Source: DATMER01 sp963741305 (GTDB lineage Bacteria; Acidobacteriota; Thermoanaerobaculia; Multivoradales; UBA5704). From it: DNA of 64,000 nucleotides. The position numbers and the translations under genes were made by a program. This document shows positions 45,200 through 54,029 of the stretch, piece after piece. The notes under the pieces were generated by a model. That model was not told the origin of the DNA, did not search any database, and worked only from the letters and a program-made list of their open reading frames with translations. Positions within the stretch are counted from its first letter, which is position 1; each line of letters opens with the position of its first letter. The stretch spans positions 4,092,001-4,156,000 of the forward strand of contig CAVUHL010000003.1 in assembly GCA_963741305.1 (NCBI GenBank). Direction: 5' to 3'.

Positions 45200-48131
45200 G
45201 CTGCCGGATCAGATAAGAGATCGATTGCCTCGACAATCCCAGCTCGCGCGCCGCCTCGGTGTGGTTGGCGCCGTGGCGGGCGAGCGCTTCCGTGATCAAT
45301 CGCCGTCGTAGTGCTTCTACTTGCTGATGGTACGAGCCCGCCGGGGCCGTACTCGTCTGGGGCAGCTCGATGTGCCCGGGCTCGATCTCGCCTTCGCCGG
45401 CGAGGGCGGAAGCCAGGCTCAGCACGTTCTGAAGCTCGCGGATATTGCCCGGCCAGAGATGGCCGAGCAGCAAGGCACGCGCCTCGGCGGAGAGCTCGCG
45501 CGAAACGAAACGCCTCGCCAGGAGCAAAACGTCCTCACCCCGGTCGCGCAAGGCCGGCAGCGACACGCTGCCTCCTTTGAGACGGTAGTAAAGGTCCTGA
45601 CGGAATGTTTTCTCGGTGATCATGGTGCCGAGGTCACGGTGAGTCGCCGCGAGCACCCGCACGTTCACCTTGCGCGGCAGGGTCTCGCCGAGCGGGCGGA
45701 CCTCTCCTTCCTGAAGCACGCGCAGCAGCAGACCTTGTGCCGAGAGCGGGAGGTCACCGATCTCGTCCAGGAACACGGTGCCGCCGTTGGCACTTTCGAA
45801 CACGCCCTGCCGGCTGCGGTCCGCACCCGTGAACGCGCCGCGGGCGTGACCGAACAGATCGGACAGGATCAGCGTCTCGGAAAGGGCCGCGCAGTTGACC
45901 GCAATGAAAGGTGCCCGGCTGCGTGAGCTCAGACGATGGATGCGCTTCGCGGCCAGCTCCTTGCCCGTGCCGCTCTCTCCGAGAATCAGGATAGGAAGAT
46001 CGCCGGGAGCGAGGCGGCCGATCCGTTCGAGCGCAGCAAGAAAGGTGGGACTTTCCCCGACCATGTCTCCCAATGGAACAGGCCTGCGTTCAACGACAGG
46101 AGCACGTTCGCGTTGAGCGAGAGCGGCCAGAGCGCGCGCCTGTGCGCCGTCCGAAGGCCCGATCTGCTCATAAAGTTGCGCGAGAGCCTCGGGATCTCCC
46201 TTTTCGAAAAAGATTGCCAGCGCGTGCCACGGTCCCTGATCGCGAGCCTCCAGCCGCTCGGCAGGAGCGAGAGCGCCCATCTTGCGAAAGGTTGCCACGG
46301 CGGTACGGAGCCAGAGAGAAGGAACACATCCCGGAGCGATCAAATCGAGATCGAAGACCAGGCGAGCGGCCCGGTAGGGCTCGAGGTTGGAAAGCGCCTC
46401 CCAGCCGGCCAAGGGGATCGGATTGCCGGCGAGCGCTCCAATCCAGAGCTGATGGAAAGGGGTACCTTCCGCTTCCCGCAGAGCACCTGAGGAGTCTCCC
46501 GCATGGGCGCGGACCGCGGGCCGTTCCTCAGGCTCCAGCGCATCGAACGTGCCGGCGAGGCTCAGCTCGGCCGCGGCTTCTTGTGCGCAACGGAGCCAGC
46601 CGAGCGCGCGGGCGGCGAGCAGGTGGAGGGCGTCGGCATCCGAGCCCGGCGCGAGCAGCGCCTCGCGGCAGAGTGCCAGGGCAGCCTCGGATCGTCCCAG
46701 CACCAACTCGAAGCGGGCTCGGATGCCGGTGTCCAGCCCCAAGCCGCGGAGGTTGCCCGCGAGCCGGTTTTCAGCAGAGGTCCGCTCCAGGATCTCGCGG
46801 ACGCCCACGAGCCGGCCCCGGCGCAAACGGATCTCGGCAAGGTTCGGGAGAGCGAGTGTGATCTTCCGGGGTCCATCGCACCGCTCGAGCAGGTGGGCCG
46901 CGTGGAGGAAGGCGCGCTCGGCTCCGGCGAGGTCTCCGAGCTGGGCGCGTCCCAGGCCGAGGTCGTTCCAGAGGCCGGCGGCCTCCTGCCTGGAGAGGGT
47001 GCGCCGGCCGACCCGGATTGCCCGCGCGACCTGCGCGGCTACCTCCCCTCCCTGGCTCTCTCCCCCGGCGGGCTCACGCAGGGCTCGGAGCGCTCGGGCG
47101 TGGTGCCAGCGCCAAGCGAGATCCGGCTCCGAGCAAGCCGGCTGCGTGATCTCCAGCCAGCGGTCCATCTCAGGAAGATCGCCCCGGTCCCACGCGGCCA
47201 GGGCGGCGACCAGGCCGGCCCGCGCTCCAACCGCACCGCCAGCCTGGTCCGCAAGCTCCAGCGCCTTTCGCACCCACGGCTCGGCGCGCTCGGCATCTCC
47301 GCCGTTGGCGAGGGCACGGGCGGCGATCTCGGCCAGCTCGACCGCCTGCTCCGCGGTCAAAGGCTCCTTTTCGAGGCGACGGAGGGTGGCTCGCACCGCG
47401 CCGAGCTGACCGAGGTGGAGCTGGCAGCGGGCCCGCACCGTTTCGGCAGCCGGAGACCGCAGGCCCTCGAGCAGGGCCAGGGCCGCTTCCGTCCGTCCGC
47501 GGTCCACGAGCGAGCCGGCCTGAGAGATCAGCTCACCCTTCTCGTCCCCTTCCCAGAGCGCCCGCGCTGTGGGGCCGGCGAGCAGCTCCCGCAGCTCCGC
47601 CAGGCTTCGCGTCCGAGACAAGAGGCGGAAGGCTCGCGGCCCCGCGAGCCAGACGCTCTCATCGGCCTGCCCGCAAAGAGCCGTCCGGACAGGGCCGAAG
47701 GCGGGCTCCCAGAGGAAGGGTGCGTCGCCGAGGATCTGCGAGACCGCCTCGTCCGGAGCGAGGGGAGCCAACGACTGGAACCAGCGGTCGACCAGCGCTC
47801 TGGCTGCGCAGCTCGCCGGACCCCGTCCTGCCAGGGCGGCGCTCCCTTCGTGGCGGAACAGGCGTCCGAGCAGCTCCCGGAGGATCTCCTGGGCGTGCCG
47901 TTCGGAGAGGCCCGGTGCCGCCTCCGGGACCGTGAGCCGCCCCTCGGGAGTCACCCGTACGAGCGACCAGTCGAGCACCGCCCATCCCGCTCGGTCGAGC
48001 AGCGAGAGGAGACCCGCTGCCTCCAGGAGGACGCCGATCCGCTGCTGGCCCGTGAGCCGGGCTGCCGCCAGGGGGATTGATCGGGGGACGGGCTCCAGCG
48101 ATGGATGCACGACCAGCAGGGCCGGGCTCAT
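45186..48131 (-). CDS. Sigma-54-dependent activator with long TPR-like sensor region
   Basis: About 981 residues. The first ~690 are helical TPR-like repeats (for example AGLWNDLGLGRAQLGDLAGAERAF) with no receiver, GAF or PAS domain. The AAA+ domain follows with Walker A ILGESGTGKELAAKRIH, the sigma-54-contacting GAFTGA in GHARGAFTGADRSRQGVF, and Walker B GGTVFLDEIGDLPL. A Fis-type HTH ends the protein (HTEAARELGLSRQSISYLIRQL). It would open sigma-54 promoters after a signal sensed through the repeats. ATG 48131 (MSPALL) is preferred to one 18 codons upstream. Targets unknown. The 3' end overlaps msrC by 14 bases. Confidence 0.88.
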   Translation of the reverse strand: MSPALLVVHPSLEPVPRSIPLAAARLTGQQRIGVLLEAAGLLSLLDRAGWAVLDWSLVRVTPEGRLTVPEAAPGLSERHAQEILRELLGRLFRHEGSAALAGRGPASCAARALVDRWFQSLAPLAPDEAVSQILGDAPFLWEPAFGPVRTALCGQADESVWLAGPRAFRLLSRTRSLAELRELLAGPTARALWEGDEKGELISQAGSLVDRGRTEAALALLEGLRSPAAETVRARCQLHLGQLGAVRATLRRLEKEPLTAEQAVELAEIAARALANGGDAERAEPWVRKALELADQAGGAVGARAGLVAALAAWDRGDLPEMDRWLEITQPACSEPDLAWRWHHARALRALREPAGGESQGGEVAAQVARAIRVGRRTLSRQEAAGLWNDLGLGRAQLGDLAGAERAFLHAAHLLERCDGPRKITLALPNLAEIRLRRGRLVGVREILERTSAENRLAGNLRGLGLDTGIRARFELVLGRSEAALALCREALLAPGSDADALHLLAARALGWLRCAQEAAAELSLAGTFDALEPEERPAVRAHAGDSSGALREAEGTPFHQLWIGALAGNPIPLAGWEALSNLEPYRAARLVFDLDLIAPGCVPSLWLRTAVATFRKMGALAPAERLEARDQGPWHALAIFFEKGDPEALAQLYEQIGPSDGAQARALAALAQRERAPVVERRPVPLGDMVGESPTFLAALERIGRLAPGDLPILILGESGTGKELAAKRIHRLSSRSRAPFIAVNCAALSETLILSDLFGHARGAFTGADRSRQGVFESANGGTVFLDEIGDLPLSAQGLLLRVLQEGEVRPLGETLPRKVNVRVLAATHRDLGTMITEKTFRQDLYYRLKGGSVSLPALRDRGEDVLLLARRFVSRELSAEARALLLGHLWPGNIRELQNVLSLASALAGEGEIEPGHIELPQTSTAPAGSYHQQVEALRRRLITEALARHGANHTEAARELGLSRQSISYLIRQLRLG

Positions 48132-48204
48132 CTCCAGAGCACCTCGACATGGATAGGGGGCATGCGGGCCGGGATTGTACAGCACCCGCCGGCAATTTGT
48201 CGCG

Positions 48205-49470
48205 TCAGCCCGTCAGCTTGGACAGGTCTTTCCAGAACCCCGGGTACGACTTGGACACGACCTCGGGCGATCCCACGACCACGCCGGGCCGGCGCAGGCC
48301 GGCGAGGGCCAGGCTCATGGCGATCCGATGATCGCCTCGGGGATCGATGAGCACGGTGCCCTCAGGAGGGGCGGCATGGGCCCAGATGCCGCGGACGCGC
48401 AGGCTGTCCGGCCCCTCGTCCACCTCGGCGCCCAGTTTGCGCAGCTCGGTCGCCATGGCTTCCAGCCGGTCGCTCTCCTTGATGCGGAGGTGGGCCACAT
48501 TGAAGATGTACGTCTCGCCCTCGGCGAACGGCCCGAGTGCAGCCAGGGTGGGCACCTGGTCGGGCATGGTGGAGAGGTCTGCCTCGATGCCGACGAGCCG
48601 GCCCGTCCCGCGGATTTCCAGCTCATCCCCCCGCCAGTCGGCCTCGGCGCCCATCTTCAAGAGGAGGTCCAGGAATCCCCGGTCGCCCTGGCGCGAATCG
48701 CGGGCGAGCCCTTCGAGCACGACCGTGCCGCCGGTCAGGGCCGCCGCCGCTGCCGGGTAGCAGGCGGCCGACCAGTCGCCCTCGACCCGGACGCGGCCGG
48801 CGCGCAGGTCGGAGGGGTAGACCCTCCAGAGCTTGTCCCCCAAACGCTCGATCCGTCCGCCCGCGGCTTCGACGACCCCCAGGGTGACATCTACATAGGG
48901 GCCGGAGGTGAGGGAGCTGACCTCGATGGTCACCTCCCCCGGCGCCCGCAACGCTGCCATGAGGATGGCCGAGAGGTACTGGCTCGACTCGCCGGCGTCG
49001 AGCAGGGTCGTTCCAGCGCCGAGCGTGCCCCCCTCGATGCGCAGCGGCACGAAGCCCTCCTCGCCGAGGTACTCGATGCGTGCCCCGAGCTTCCGCAGGG
49101 CATCGACGAGGGGCCGGACCGGACGCTCCCTCAGCCGCGGCACGCCATCCAGCCGCCAAGTACCCGGCACGACGGTGAAGGCCGCCACGAGGAAGCGGAG
49201 CATGGTGCCGGCATTGCCGCAGAAGACCTCTACCTCTCCAGCCGGCGGCTCGATCGGTTCCAGATGAACGTCGTCCCCCCGCTCCTCCACCCGGAACCCG
49301 CAGCGCCCCAGGGCCGCGAGGAAGAGATGGATGTCCTCGGCAACCAGGGGACGCTCGACCACCATGGGCCGGCGCGACAGCAGCGCCAGATTGAGCCAGC
49401 GATGGCTCAGGCTCTTGGACGAGGGGACCCGCAGCCGGCCCTCAATCGACGTCAAGGACGAGTCCGTCAT
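48205..49470 (-). CDS. aroA: 3-phosphoshikimate 1-carboxyvinyltransferase (EPSP synthase)
   Basis: 421 residues. EPSPS motifs: VPSSKSLSHRWLNLALLS (substrate loop), VEVFCGNAGTMLRFLVAAF, GVPRLRERPVRPLVDAL, GESSQYLSAILMAAL, LRIKESDRLEAMATELRKLG and PRGDHRIAMSLALAGL. It joins shikimate-3-phosphate and PEP in aromatic amino acid synthesis. The usual NAGTAxRP has become NAGTMLRFL, a divergent PEP-site version. ATG 49470 overlaps the end of the MBL hydrolase gene by 29 bases. Confidence 0.93.
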   Translation of the reverse strand: MTDSSLTSIEGRLRVPSSKSLSHRWLNLALLSRRPMVVERPLVAEDIHLFLAALGRCGFRVEERGDDVHLEPIEPPAGEVEVFCGNAGTMLRFLVAAFTVVPGTWRLDGVPRLRERPVRPLVDALRKLGARIEYLGEEGFVPLRIEGGTLGAGTTLLDAGESSQYLSAILMAALRAPGEVTIEVSSLTSGPYVDVTLGVVEAAGGRIERLGDKLWRVYPSDLRAGRVRVEGDWSAACYPAAAAALTGGTVVLEGLARDSRQGDRGFLDLLLKMGAEADWRGDELEIRGTGRLVGIEADLSTMPDQVPTLAALGPFAEGETYIFNVAHLRIKESDRLEAMATELRKLGAEVDEGPDSLRVRGIWAHAAPPEGTVLIDPRGDHRIAMSLALAGLRRPGVVVGSPEVVSKSYPGFWKDLSKLTG

Positions 49471-50206
49471 AGCCGAATTCGACGCCCGGCGGCAGCATCG
49501 AGGGGTCTCCGTAATCGATCTCGTGGGCGAGGTGGGTGAAGATGGTCCGCGACGCGCCGATCCGCTCGGCCACCGCGATCGCCTCATTCACCGAGAAGTG
49601 GGTTGCATGCGGCCGGAAGCGCAAGGCGTCCAGGATCAGGGTCTCGACCCCTTGAAGCAGCCCGAAGCTCTCCTCCGGGATGCGGTTGCAGTCGGTCACG
49701 TAGGCGAAGCTCCCCATGCGGTAGCCGAAGACTTCCAGGTCCCCATGCCAGACCGGGACGGGGACGACCTCGCGTCCGAGCACTCGGAACGGCTCCCGGA
49801 TCCCGATCAGGTCGAGCTGCGGCTTGCCGCCGCCTGCCTGGGTCTCCTCGAAGACGTAGGCGAACGTGCGCCGGATGGCCTGGAGCGTCAGGTCCGAGCC
49901 GTAGCAGGGGATGGCCATGCGCTGGCGGAAGTTGAAGATCCGGACGTCGTCGAGCCCGAAGACGTGGTCGGCGTGGGCATGGGTGAAGAGGACCGCATCC
50001 ACCCGGGGGATGCCGAAGCGGAGCGCCTGCTCGCGCAGGTCGGTCGGCGTGTCCACGAGGACGATCCCATTCCCGGTCTCCAGCTTGAGGCCGGGCCGCC
50101 ACCGCTTGTTACGCGGGTTGTCCGACGTGCAGACCTTGCACGGGCAATTGATCACCGGCACGCCGGTGGAGGTCCCGCTGCCGAGCATGGTGACGCGGAT
50201 CGCCAT
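49442..50206 (-). CDS. MBL-fold hydrolase, PhnP-like phosphodiesterase family
   Basis: 254 residues. The N-terminus VTMLGSGTSTGVPVINCPCKVC has the zinc-site cysteines typical of PhnP-like proteins. The core metal motif is FTHAHADHVFGLDD, with later ligands VTDCNRIPEES and HATHFSVNEA. Relatives cleave cyclic phosphodiesters such as 5-phosphoribosyl-1,2-cyclic phosphate or act as tRNase-Z-like enzymes. No phosphonate genes are nearby, so the substrate is uncertain. It overlaps aroA. Confidence 0.88.
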   Translation of the reverse strand: MAIRVTMLGSGTSTGVPVINCPCKVCTSDNPRNKRWRPGLKLETGNGIVLVDTPTDLREQALRFGIPRVDAVLFTHAHADHVFGLDDVRIFNFRQRMAIPCYGSDLTLQAIRRTFAYVFEETQAGGGKPQLDLIGIREPFRVLGREVVPVPVWHGDLEVFGYRMGSFAYVTDCNRIPEESFGLLQGVETLILDALRFRPHATHFSVNEAIAVAERIGASRTIFTHLAHEIDYGDPSMLPPGVEFGYDGLVLDVD

Positions 50207-50340
50207 GGCCGGGGGATCTTACCGGAAGAGCCCCTCCCCGGCCCAGGGACGCCGCTTGAGCGACTCGGGGAGACGATTCAAAGGAAAATCTGCGCGAACG
50301 AGAGGGAAACCTCAATGGCAGCAAAGGCAGGCGCAAGCCT

Positions 50341-50502
50341 ATGACGACCCAAGTCAAGAGCAGGCCCGATACGCCAGACAATGCTGAAGAACTCGACCGT
50401 GCTTCGGCTGAGCTTGATCGCATTTGGGTAGAACTCAAGGCAGTTGAAGAAGCCCTGCGCATCCCCTCCACCCCGGCAGTGCCAACACAAGTGCCCCACT
50501 GA
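50341..50502 (+). CDS. Possible small coiled-coil protein, 53 aa
   Basis: ATG 50341 to TGA 50502. The middle (AEELDRASAELDRIWVELKA) is an acidic amphipathic helix, unlike random translation of GC-rich DNA. The ATG overlaps the stop of a 9-codon upstream frame (ATGA). No clear ribosome site is seen and the region is degenerate, so it may be a remnant. No family recognised. Confidence 0.3.
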   Translation: MTTQVKSRPDTPDNAEELDRASAELDRIWVELKAVEEALRIPSTPAVPTQVPH

Positions 50503-50520
50503 GCGCGAATACCGGACCCA

Positions 50521-50610
50521 CTACACCAGGACGGCCATGGCGGTGGAACGGCTGGTGATGATCACCCCTCCCCGCGCCGTCTCGACCACCTCGCCGAGAA
50601 ATTCCCGCAC
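50521..50610 (-). pseudogene. Possible remnant of a Phd/YefM-type antitoxin
   Basis: Between stop codons on the minus strand the reading VREFLGEVVETARGG then VIITSRSTAMAVLV resembles the conserved end of the Phd/YefM N-domain (…VIITRxGxPVAVLV). Only ~30 codons remain and an in-frame stop lies just upstream. Similarity is judged by eye and may be chance. Confidence 0.25.
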
Positions 50611-50670
50611 GCCTGCTGCTGCGCCTCATCCCGCGGCGGAGTGATGGCCGAACGGAAGATTCGAGGGCGA

Positions 50671-50939
50671 ACCAATGGGTAGCCATATCTACCCATATGC
50701 CCGAGGCGCTTACCCAATACTTTGGCGCGGCCAACATATGAAGCTGTCCTACGTCCAATATTCACGGGCTCCAAGCATATAGAGGAGCCCTCTCCCCATT
50801 GCGTGGCCGCGCCGCGCAAATGGATCTGCCCCGTCCGCGGCAGGGACGGGACTCCGCCATATCTTCGCCGGGGCCGGGTATATAAAGGGAGCGTCATCCG
50901 TATGAATCCTCCAGGAAGGCATATGACCGGGGACTCTCC
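50671..50939. repeat. ~21-bp-period array C (about 13 CATATG-like units) upstream of vapB
   Basis: CATATG or variants (CAATAC, CAATAT, CATATA, CATTGC, CAAATG, CATATC, GTATAT, CGTATG) start at 50673, 50694, 50715, 50735, 50756, 50776, 50797, 50817, 50858, 50878, 50899 and 50920, with a decayed unit near 50838. The spacing is 20 or 21 bases. The bases between are variable and GC-rich. The final unit ends just before the vapB ribosome site. Confidence 0.75.
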
Positions 50940-50950
50940 AGGAGGAATGC

Positions 50951-51157
50951 GTGTTCACGAGCATGGATCTGGACGAGAAGCTGTTCCAGCAGGCGTGGCA
51001 GCTCACGGGTTTGCGGACGAAGAAGGCGGTGATGGAGGAGGCCTTGCGCTGGCTGGTGCGCCTGCACGAGCAGGCGGGCGTGCGCGAGCTGCGGGGCCAG
51101 CTCGTGTGGGAAGAGCCGGAGCCCCCGAAGCGGAGGCGCCGTGCAGGTTCTCGTTGA
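50951..51157 (+). CDS. vapB: VapB-type antitoxin
   Basis: 68 residues. MDLDEKLFQQAWQLTGLRTKKAVMEEALRWLVR matches the ribbon-helix-helix VapB (DUF2191) pattern of type II toxin-antitoxin systems. GTG 50951 has AGGAGG five bases upstream; ATG 50963 is an alternative. It overlaps the downstream vapC remnant by 17 bases, the usual vapBC layout. With the toxin broken, it may be an orphan antitoxin or be decaying. Confidence 0.75.
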   Translation: MFTSMDLDEKLFQQAWQLTGLRTKKAVMEEALRWLVRLHEQAGVRELRGQLVWEEPEPPKRRRRAGSR

Positions 51158-51346
51158 CGCGCCGGTCTGGCTCGACTACTTCGCGGGCGTGCGCACGAAG
51201 GAGACGGACCTCCTGGACCGTCTCCTCGGCCGCTCGGCCCTCGCCGTGGCGGATGGAGAGGCACCGCCGCGCGGCCGAGGCGGCGCTGCGGAAGTTCCGC
51301 GGAGCCGTTCGTCAGGCATCTGGGGCTGCGGGTGCCGTCAGTCTAG
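51141..51346 (+). pseudogene. vapC: Broken VapC (PIN-domain) toxin gene
   Basis: The first part, VQVLVDAPVWLDYFAGVRTK then ETDLLDRLLG, is the start of a PIN domain with its first metal-binding Asp. Coding then changes frame: the middle MERHRRAAEAALRKFR is in a second frame, and the typical end EPFVRHLGLRVPSV with TAG at 51344-51346 is in a third. The total (~68 codons) is about half of a normal VapC, so it has an internal deletion plus frameshifts and should be inactive. Confidence 0.65.
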
Positions 51347-51426
51347 CGTCCGGATTCTTCCTCGATGATCCCCCGCATCTCCTGTGCATCTCCGTCCGGA
51401 AGGCTACCAAACGAAATCGCCAAGGG

Positions 51427-52107
51427 CTACGCTTCTTTCCCTAGCCACTCCACCCGGCGGCTGCTGAACCAGGCATCCATCAAGCGGACCTCCCCTCCGC
51501 GCACAGCCCAGACGTGCGGCTCATGGAAATGCCCCAGGATCAGCACGTCATGCCCCTCGGCGAGCCGGCGCTCCGCATAACGGCGGATGGCCTCCTCGGG
51601 GATGTTCGCCTTGTGCTTGAAGTTGGTCCGCGAGAGGCGCTGCTCCATGGAGTTGACCATCCGGTGGGCAAGGCTGTGCGGGACATGAAGGACCGCGAAG
51701 TGGACCGGCGGGCTCTTGGAGAGCTTGCGCCAGAAGCGGTATGGCCAGTCCCGGTCGTTGAGCCCATCGCCATGGACCGCCAGGTAGCGCGTGCCCCCTA
51801 CCTCGAACGCTACTTCCAGGGTCACGTCGACGACGTCGGCATACGGGCTGCCCGCGAGGAAGAAATCCCGGTTTCCTTCCACGTAGTCGATGCGCAGGCC
51901 TTGGCGCCGGAGGTCCCGGAGCACCTCGACCACAGCCGCGATGTCGGGGGTCTCGAACGAAGAGGAGCCGATCCAGGCCTGGAAGAGGTCCCCCATCAGG
52001 ATCAGCCGGTCGCAGCCCTGGGACGGCAGGGCTTTGAGCTGATCGATCAGGGGCCCGGCGCTTCCGCCGGGCCCTCCGATGTGTGCGTCTGCGATGAGGG
52101 CGATCAC
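51427..52107 (-). CDS. LpxH-like metallophosphoesterase (UDP-2,3-diacylglucosamine hydrolase type)
   Basis: 226 residues from a GTG that overlaps the mrp stop (GTGA). Metallophosphoesterase motifs: LIADAHIGG (D-x-H), LMGDLFQAWIG (GD), VEGNRDFFL (GNRD, characteristic of LpxH), AVHGDGL and LGHFHEPH. LpxH hydrolyses UDP-diacylglucosamine to lipid X in lipid A synthesis, consistent with an outer membrane. Other lpx genes are absent from the window, so a related phosphatase role remains possible. Confidence 0.85.
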   Translation of the reverse strand: MIALIADAHIGGPGGSAGPLIDQLKALPSQGCDRLILMGDLFQAWIGSSSFETPDIAAVVEVLRDLRRQGLRIDYVEGNRDFFLAGSPYADVVDVTLEVAFEVGGTRYLAVHGDGLNDRDWPYRFWRKLSKSPPVHFAVLHVPHSLAHRMVNSMEQRLSRTNFKHKANIPEEAIRRYAERRLAEGHDVLILGHFHEPHVWAVRGGEVRLMDAWFSSRRVEWLGKEA

Positions 52108-53195
52108 ACGATCGAGAGCTTGGGCTTCATCTCGGTCTGCCGGGCGACCTCTTCGACGACCGCCTCGGCAACCACGCGGAAGGCGTCGGCGTGCGGCCCG
52201 TCGGGCTCGGCCACCACGATCGGCACCCCGGCATCCCCGCCGAGCACGATCTTCGGGTCGAGCGGGATCGCTCCCAGGTAGGCCGTGTCCAGGATGTCGG
52301 CCGTCCGCTCCCCTCCCCCCTTCTTGAAGATGTCGGTGGCCTCGCCGCAGTGCGGGCAGACGAACGAGGACATGTTCTCGATGATCCCGATGACCGGCAC
52401 GTTCACCTTCTTGAACATGGCCAAGCCCTTGCGCGCGTCGATCAGAGCTACGTCTTGAGGCGTGGTCACGATCACCGCCCCGGCCAGGGGGACCTTCTGG
52501 GTCACCGTGAGCTGCGCGTCGCCCGTGCCCGGGGGCAGGTCCAGGATCAGGTAGTCGAGCTCGCGCCACTCCACGTCGCCGAGCATCTGCTCGATGGCGC
52601 GCATCACCATGGGGCCCCGCCAGATCACGGGCGTGTCGGTCTCCATGATGAAGCCGAGCGACATGATCTTGATGCCGTACTTCTGGAACGGGATGATGCG
52701 GTTGCCGTCCACCCGCGGCTTTTCGGTGATGCCGAACATCATGGGCACGGACGGGCCGTAGATGTCGGCATCCAGCAGGCCGACGCGGTAGCCGAGCTGG
52801 CCGAGCTTGACTGCCAGGTTCGCGGCGACGGTCGATTTGCCCACGCCGCCCTTGCCGCTCGCCACCGCCACCACGTGCCGCACCTCGGGGATCAGCGAGG
52901 TGTCCTGCGCGATCGCCTTCTGGGCGGCCTCTTCCCGGGTCGGAGGCCTGGTCACGCTCATGTTGACCTTGACCTCCTGCACTTCGGGCACGGTGCGGAC
53001 GGCCCGCTCGACCTCTTCTTTGACTTTTTCAGCGGCCGCGGGGTTGTGGGTGGCCATCTGCAGGTCCACTACCGCCGAGCCCGCGCATGCTTTAACGCTG
53101 TGTACGAAGCCGAAGGAGACGATGTCCCGGCTCATCCCCGGGAACTTGACCCCCTTCAAGGCATCCCACACCGCGGTTTCCAGATCGCTTGCCAT
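52104..53195 (-). CDS. mrp: Mrp/ApbC-family iron-sulfur carrier ATPase
   Basis: 363 residues. An N-terminal MIP18/DUF59 domain (about 1-80) is followed by the deviant Walker A VASGKGGVGKSTVAANLAVK, DADIYGPSVPMMFG, LPPGTGDAQLTV and the cluster-binding CPHC in SSFVCPHCGEATDIF. It transfers Fe-S clusters to target enzymes. Overlaps the LpxH-like gene by 4 bases and follows plsC by 54 bases on the same strand. Confidence 0.95.
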   Translation of the reverse strand: MASDLETAVWDALKGVKFPGMSRDIVSFGFVHSVKACAGSAVVDLQMATHNPAAAEKVKEEVERAVRTVPEVQEVKVNMSVTRPPTREEAAQKAIAQDTSLIPEVRHVVAVASGKGGVGKSTVAANLAVKLGQLGYRVGLLDADIYGPSVPMMFGITEKPRVDGNRIIPFQKYGIKIMSLGFIMETDTPVIWRGPMVMRAIEQMLGDVEWRELDYLILDLPPGTGDAQLTVTQKVPLAGAVIVTTPQDVALIDARKGLAMFKKVNVPVIGIIENMSSFVCPHCGEATDIFKKGGGERTADILDTAYLGAIPLDPKIVLGGDAGVPIVVAEPDGPHADAFRVVAEAVVEEVARQTEMKPKLSIV

Positions 53196-53249
53196 TTCGG
53201 ATGCTTCCCTTCTCCGGCACAGGGCCGGACGCCTCCGAATCCTACCACT

Positions 53250-53987
53250 TCAATTCTCGGCAAGGCCGGCCAGGCTTGCGACCTGGCGGCGGACCTCGGC
53301 GGTGAGCTCCGCCCTGCGCCGGATGCCGTAGTCGGCGCAGGAGATGGGCGCGCCATAGGCGACCTCGACCTTGCCGGGACGGATGGCCACGCTCCCCTTG
53401 GGCTGGACCGCGCGCGTGCCGCGCACCCCCACCGGCACGATCGGGAGCCCCATCTTGATGGCCAGGAGGATGCCGCCGCGCTCGAAGGGCAGGAGGGTGT
53501 CGGTCATGGACCGGGTCCCCTCGGGGAAAAGGAGGATGGAGGTCCCGGCCCGCAGGCGCGCGACGGCCGAGGCGAAGCTCTGCCGGGCGGTGCTGCGGTC
53601 CCCCCGGTCGATGGGGATGAATCCGCCGGCCCACAGCCCCCAGCCGAAGAACGGGACGCGGAACAGGCTCCGCTTGGCCATCATCCGCACCTGCCCGGGG
53701 CAGGTGGTGAGGAGCACCGGAATGTCGAACAGGCTCTGATGGTTGCAGAGGAACACATAGCTCCGGCCCGGCTCGATGGCGGGGTCGTAGCGGGCCTCGG
53801 CGCGCACGGCGCTCGCGGCGAGCAGGCAGCGCGACCAGATGCGGGCCACCCCGAACGTCCAGTTCCCCCGCGGGGGAATCCAGCTCACCAGGGTCGCCAG
53901 AATGGAGAGGATGAAGCTGCCGATCACCAGGAACAGGTTCCCGGTAAAGGTCGCGAGGACCGTGAGCGGAAGGGCGGGTTTCTTCAT
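53250..53987 (-). CDS. plsC: 1-acyl-sn-glycerol-3-phosphate acyltransferase
   Basis: 245 residues from ATG 53987; the longer frame upstream crosses the divergent gene and is not coding. There is an N-terminal membrane segment, then the acyltransferase motifs NHQSLFDIPVL (HX4D), IPIDRGDRSTARQS and LLFPEGTRSM. It converts lysophosphatidate to phosphatidate in phospholipid synthesis. Confidence 0.92.
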   Translation of the reverse strand: MKKPALPLTVLATFTGNLFLVIGSFILSILATLVSWIPPRGNWTFGVARIWSRCLLAASAVRAEARYDPAIEPGRSYVFLCNHQSLFDIPVLLTTCPGQVRMMAKRSLFRVPFFGWGLWAGGFIPIDRGDRSTARQSFASAVARLRAGTSILLFPEGTRSMTDTLLPFERGGILLAIKMGLPIVPVGVRGTRAVQPKGSVAIRPGKVEVAYGAPISCADYGIRRRAELTAEVRRQVASLAGLAEN

Positions 53988-54029
53988 GAGGCGGGGGTAT
54001 TCTAACGCCCTGATAGAATCCCTGGCGGT

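Larger units (their letters stand above)
50207..50950. other. Degenerate non-coding island with array and gene remnants
   Basis: About 740 bases without a full-length gene and with less regular codon structure than the neighbours. It contains a possible 53-codon reading frame (50341-50502), a short minus-strand fragment resembling the end of a Phd/YefM antitoxin (50521-50610) and the 21-bp array C (50671-50939) just before vapB. It looks like an eroded accessory insertion. Confidence 0.6.

Noticed and set aside
49331..50344. Plus-strand open frame opposite aroA and the MBL hydrolase
   Set aside because: Both minus-strand genes have clear catalytic motifs; the plus frame does not.
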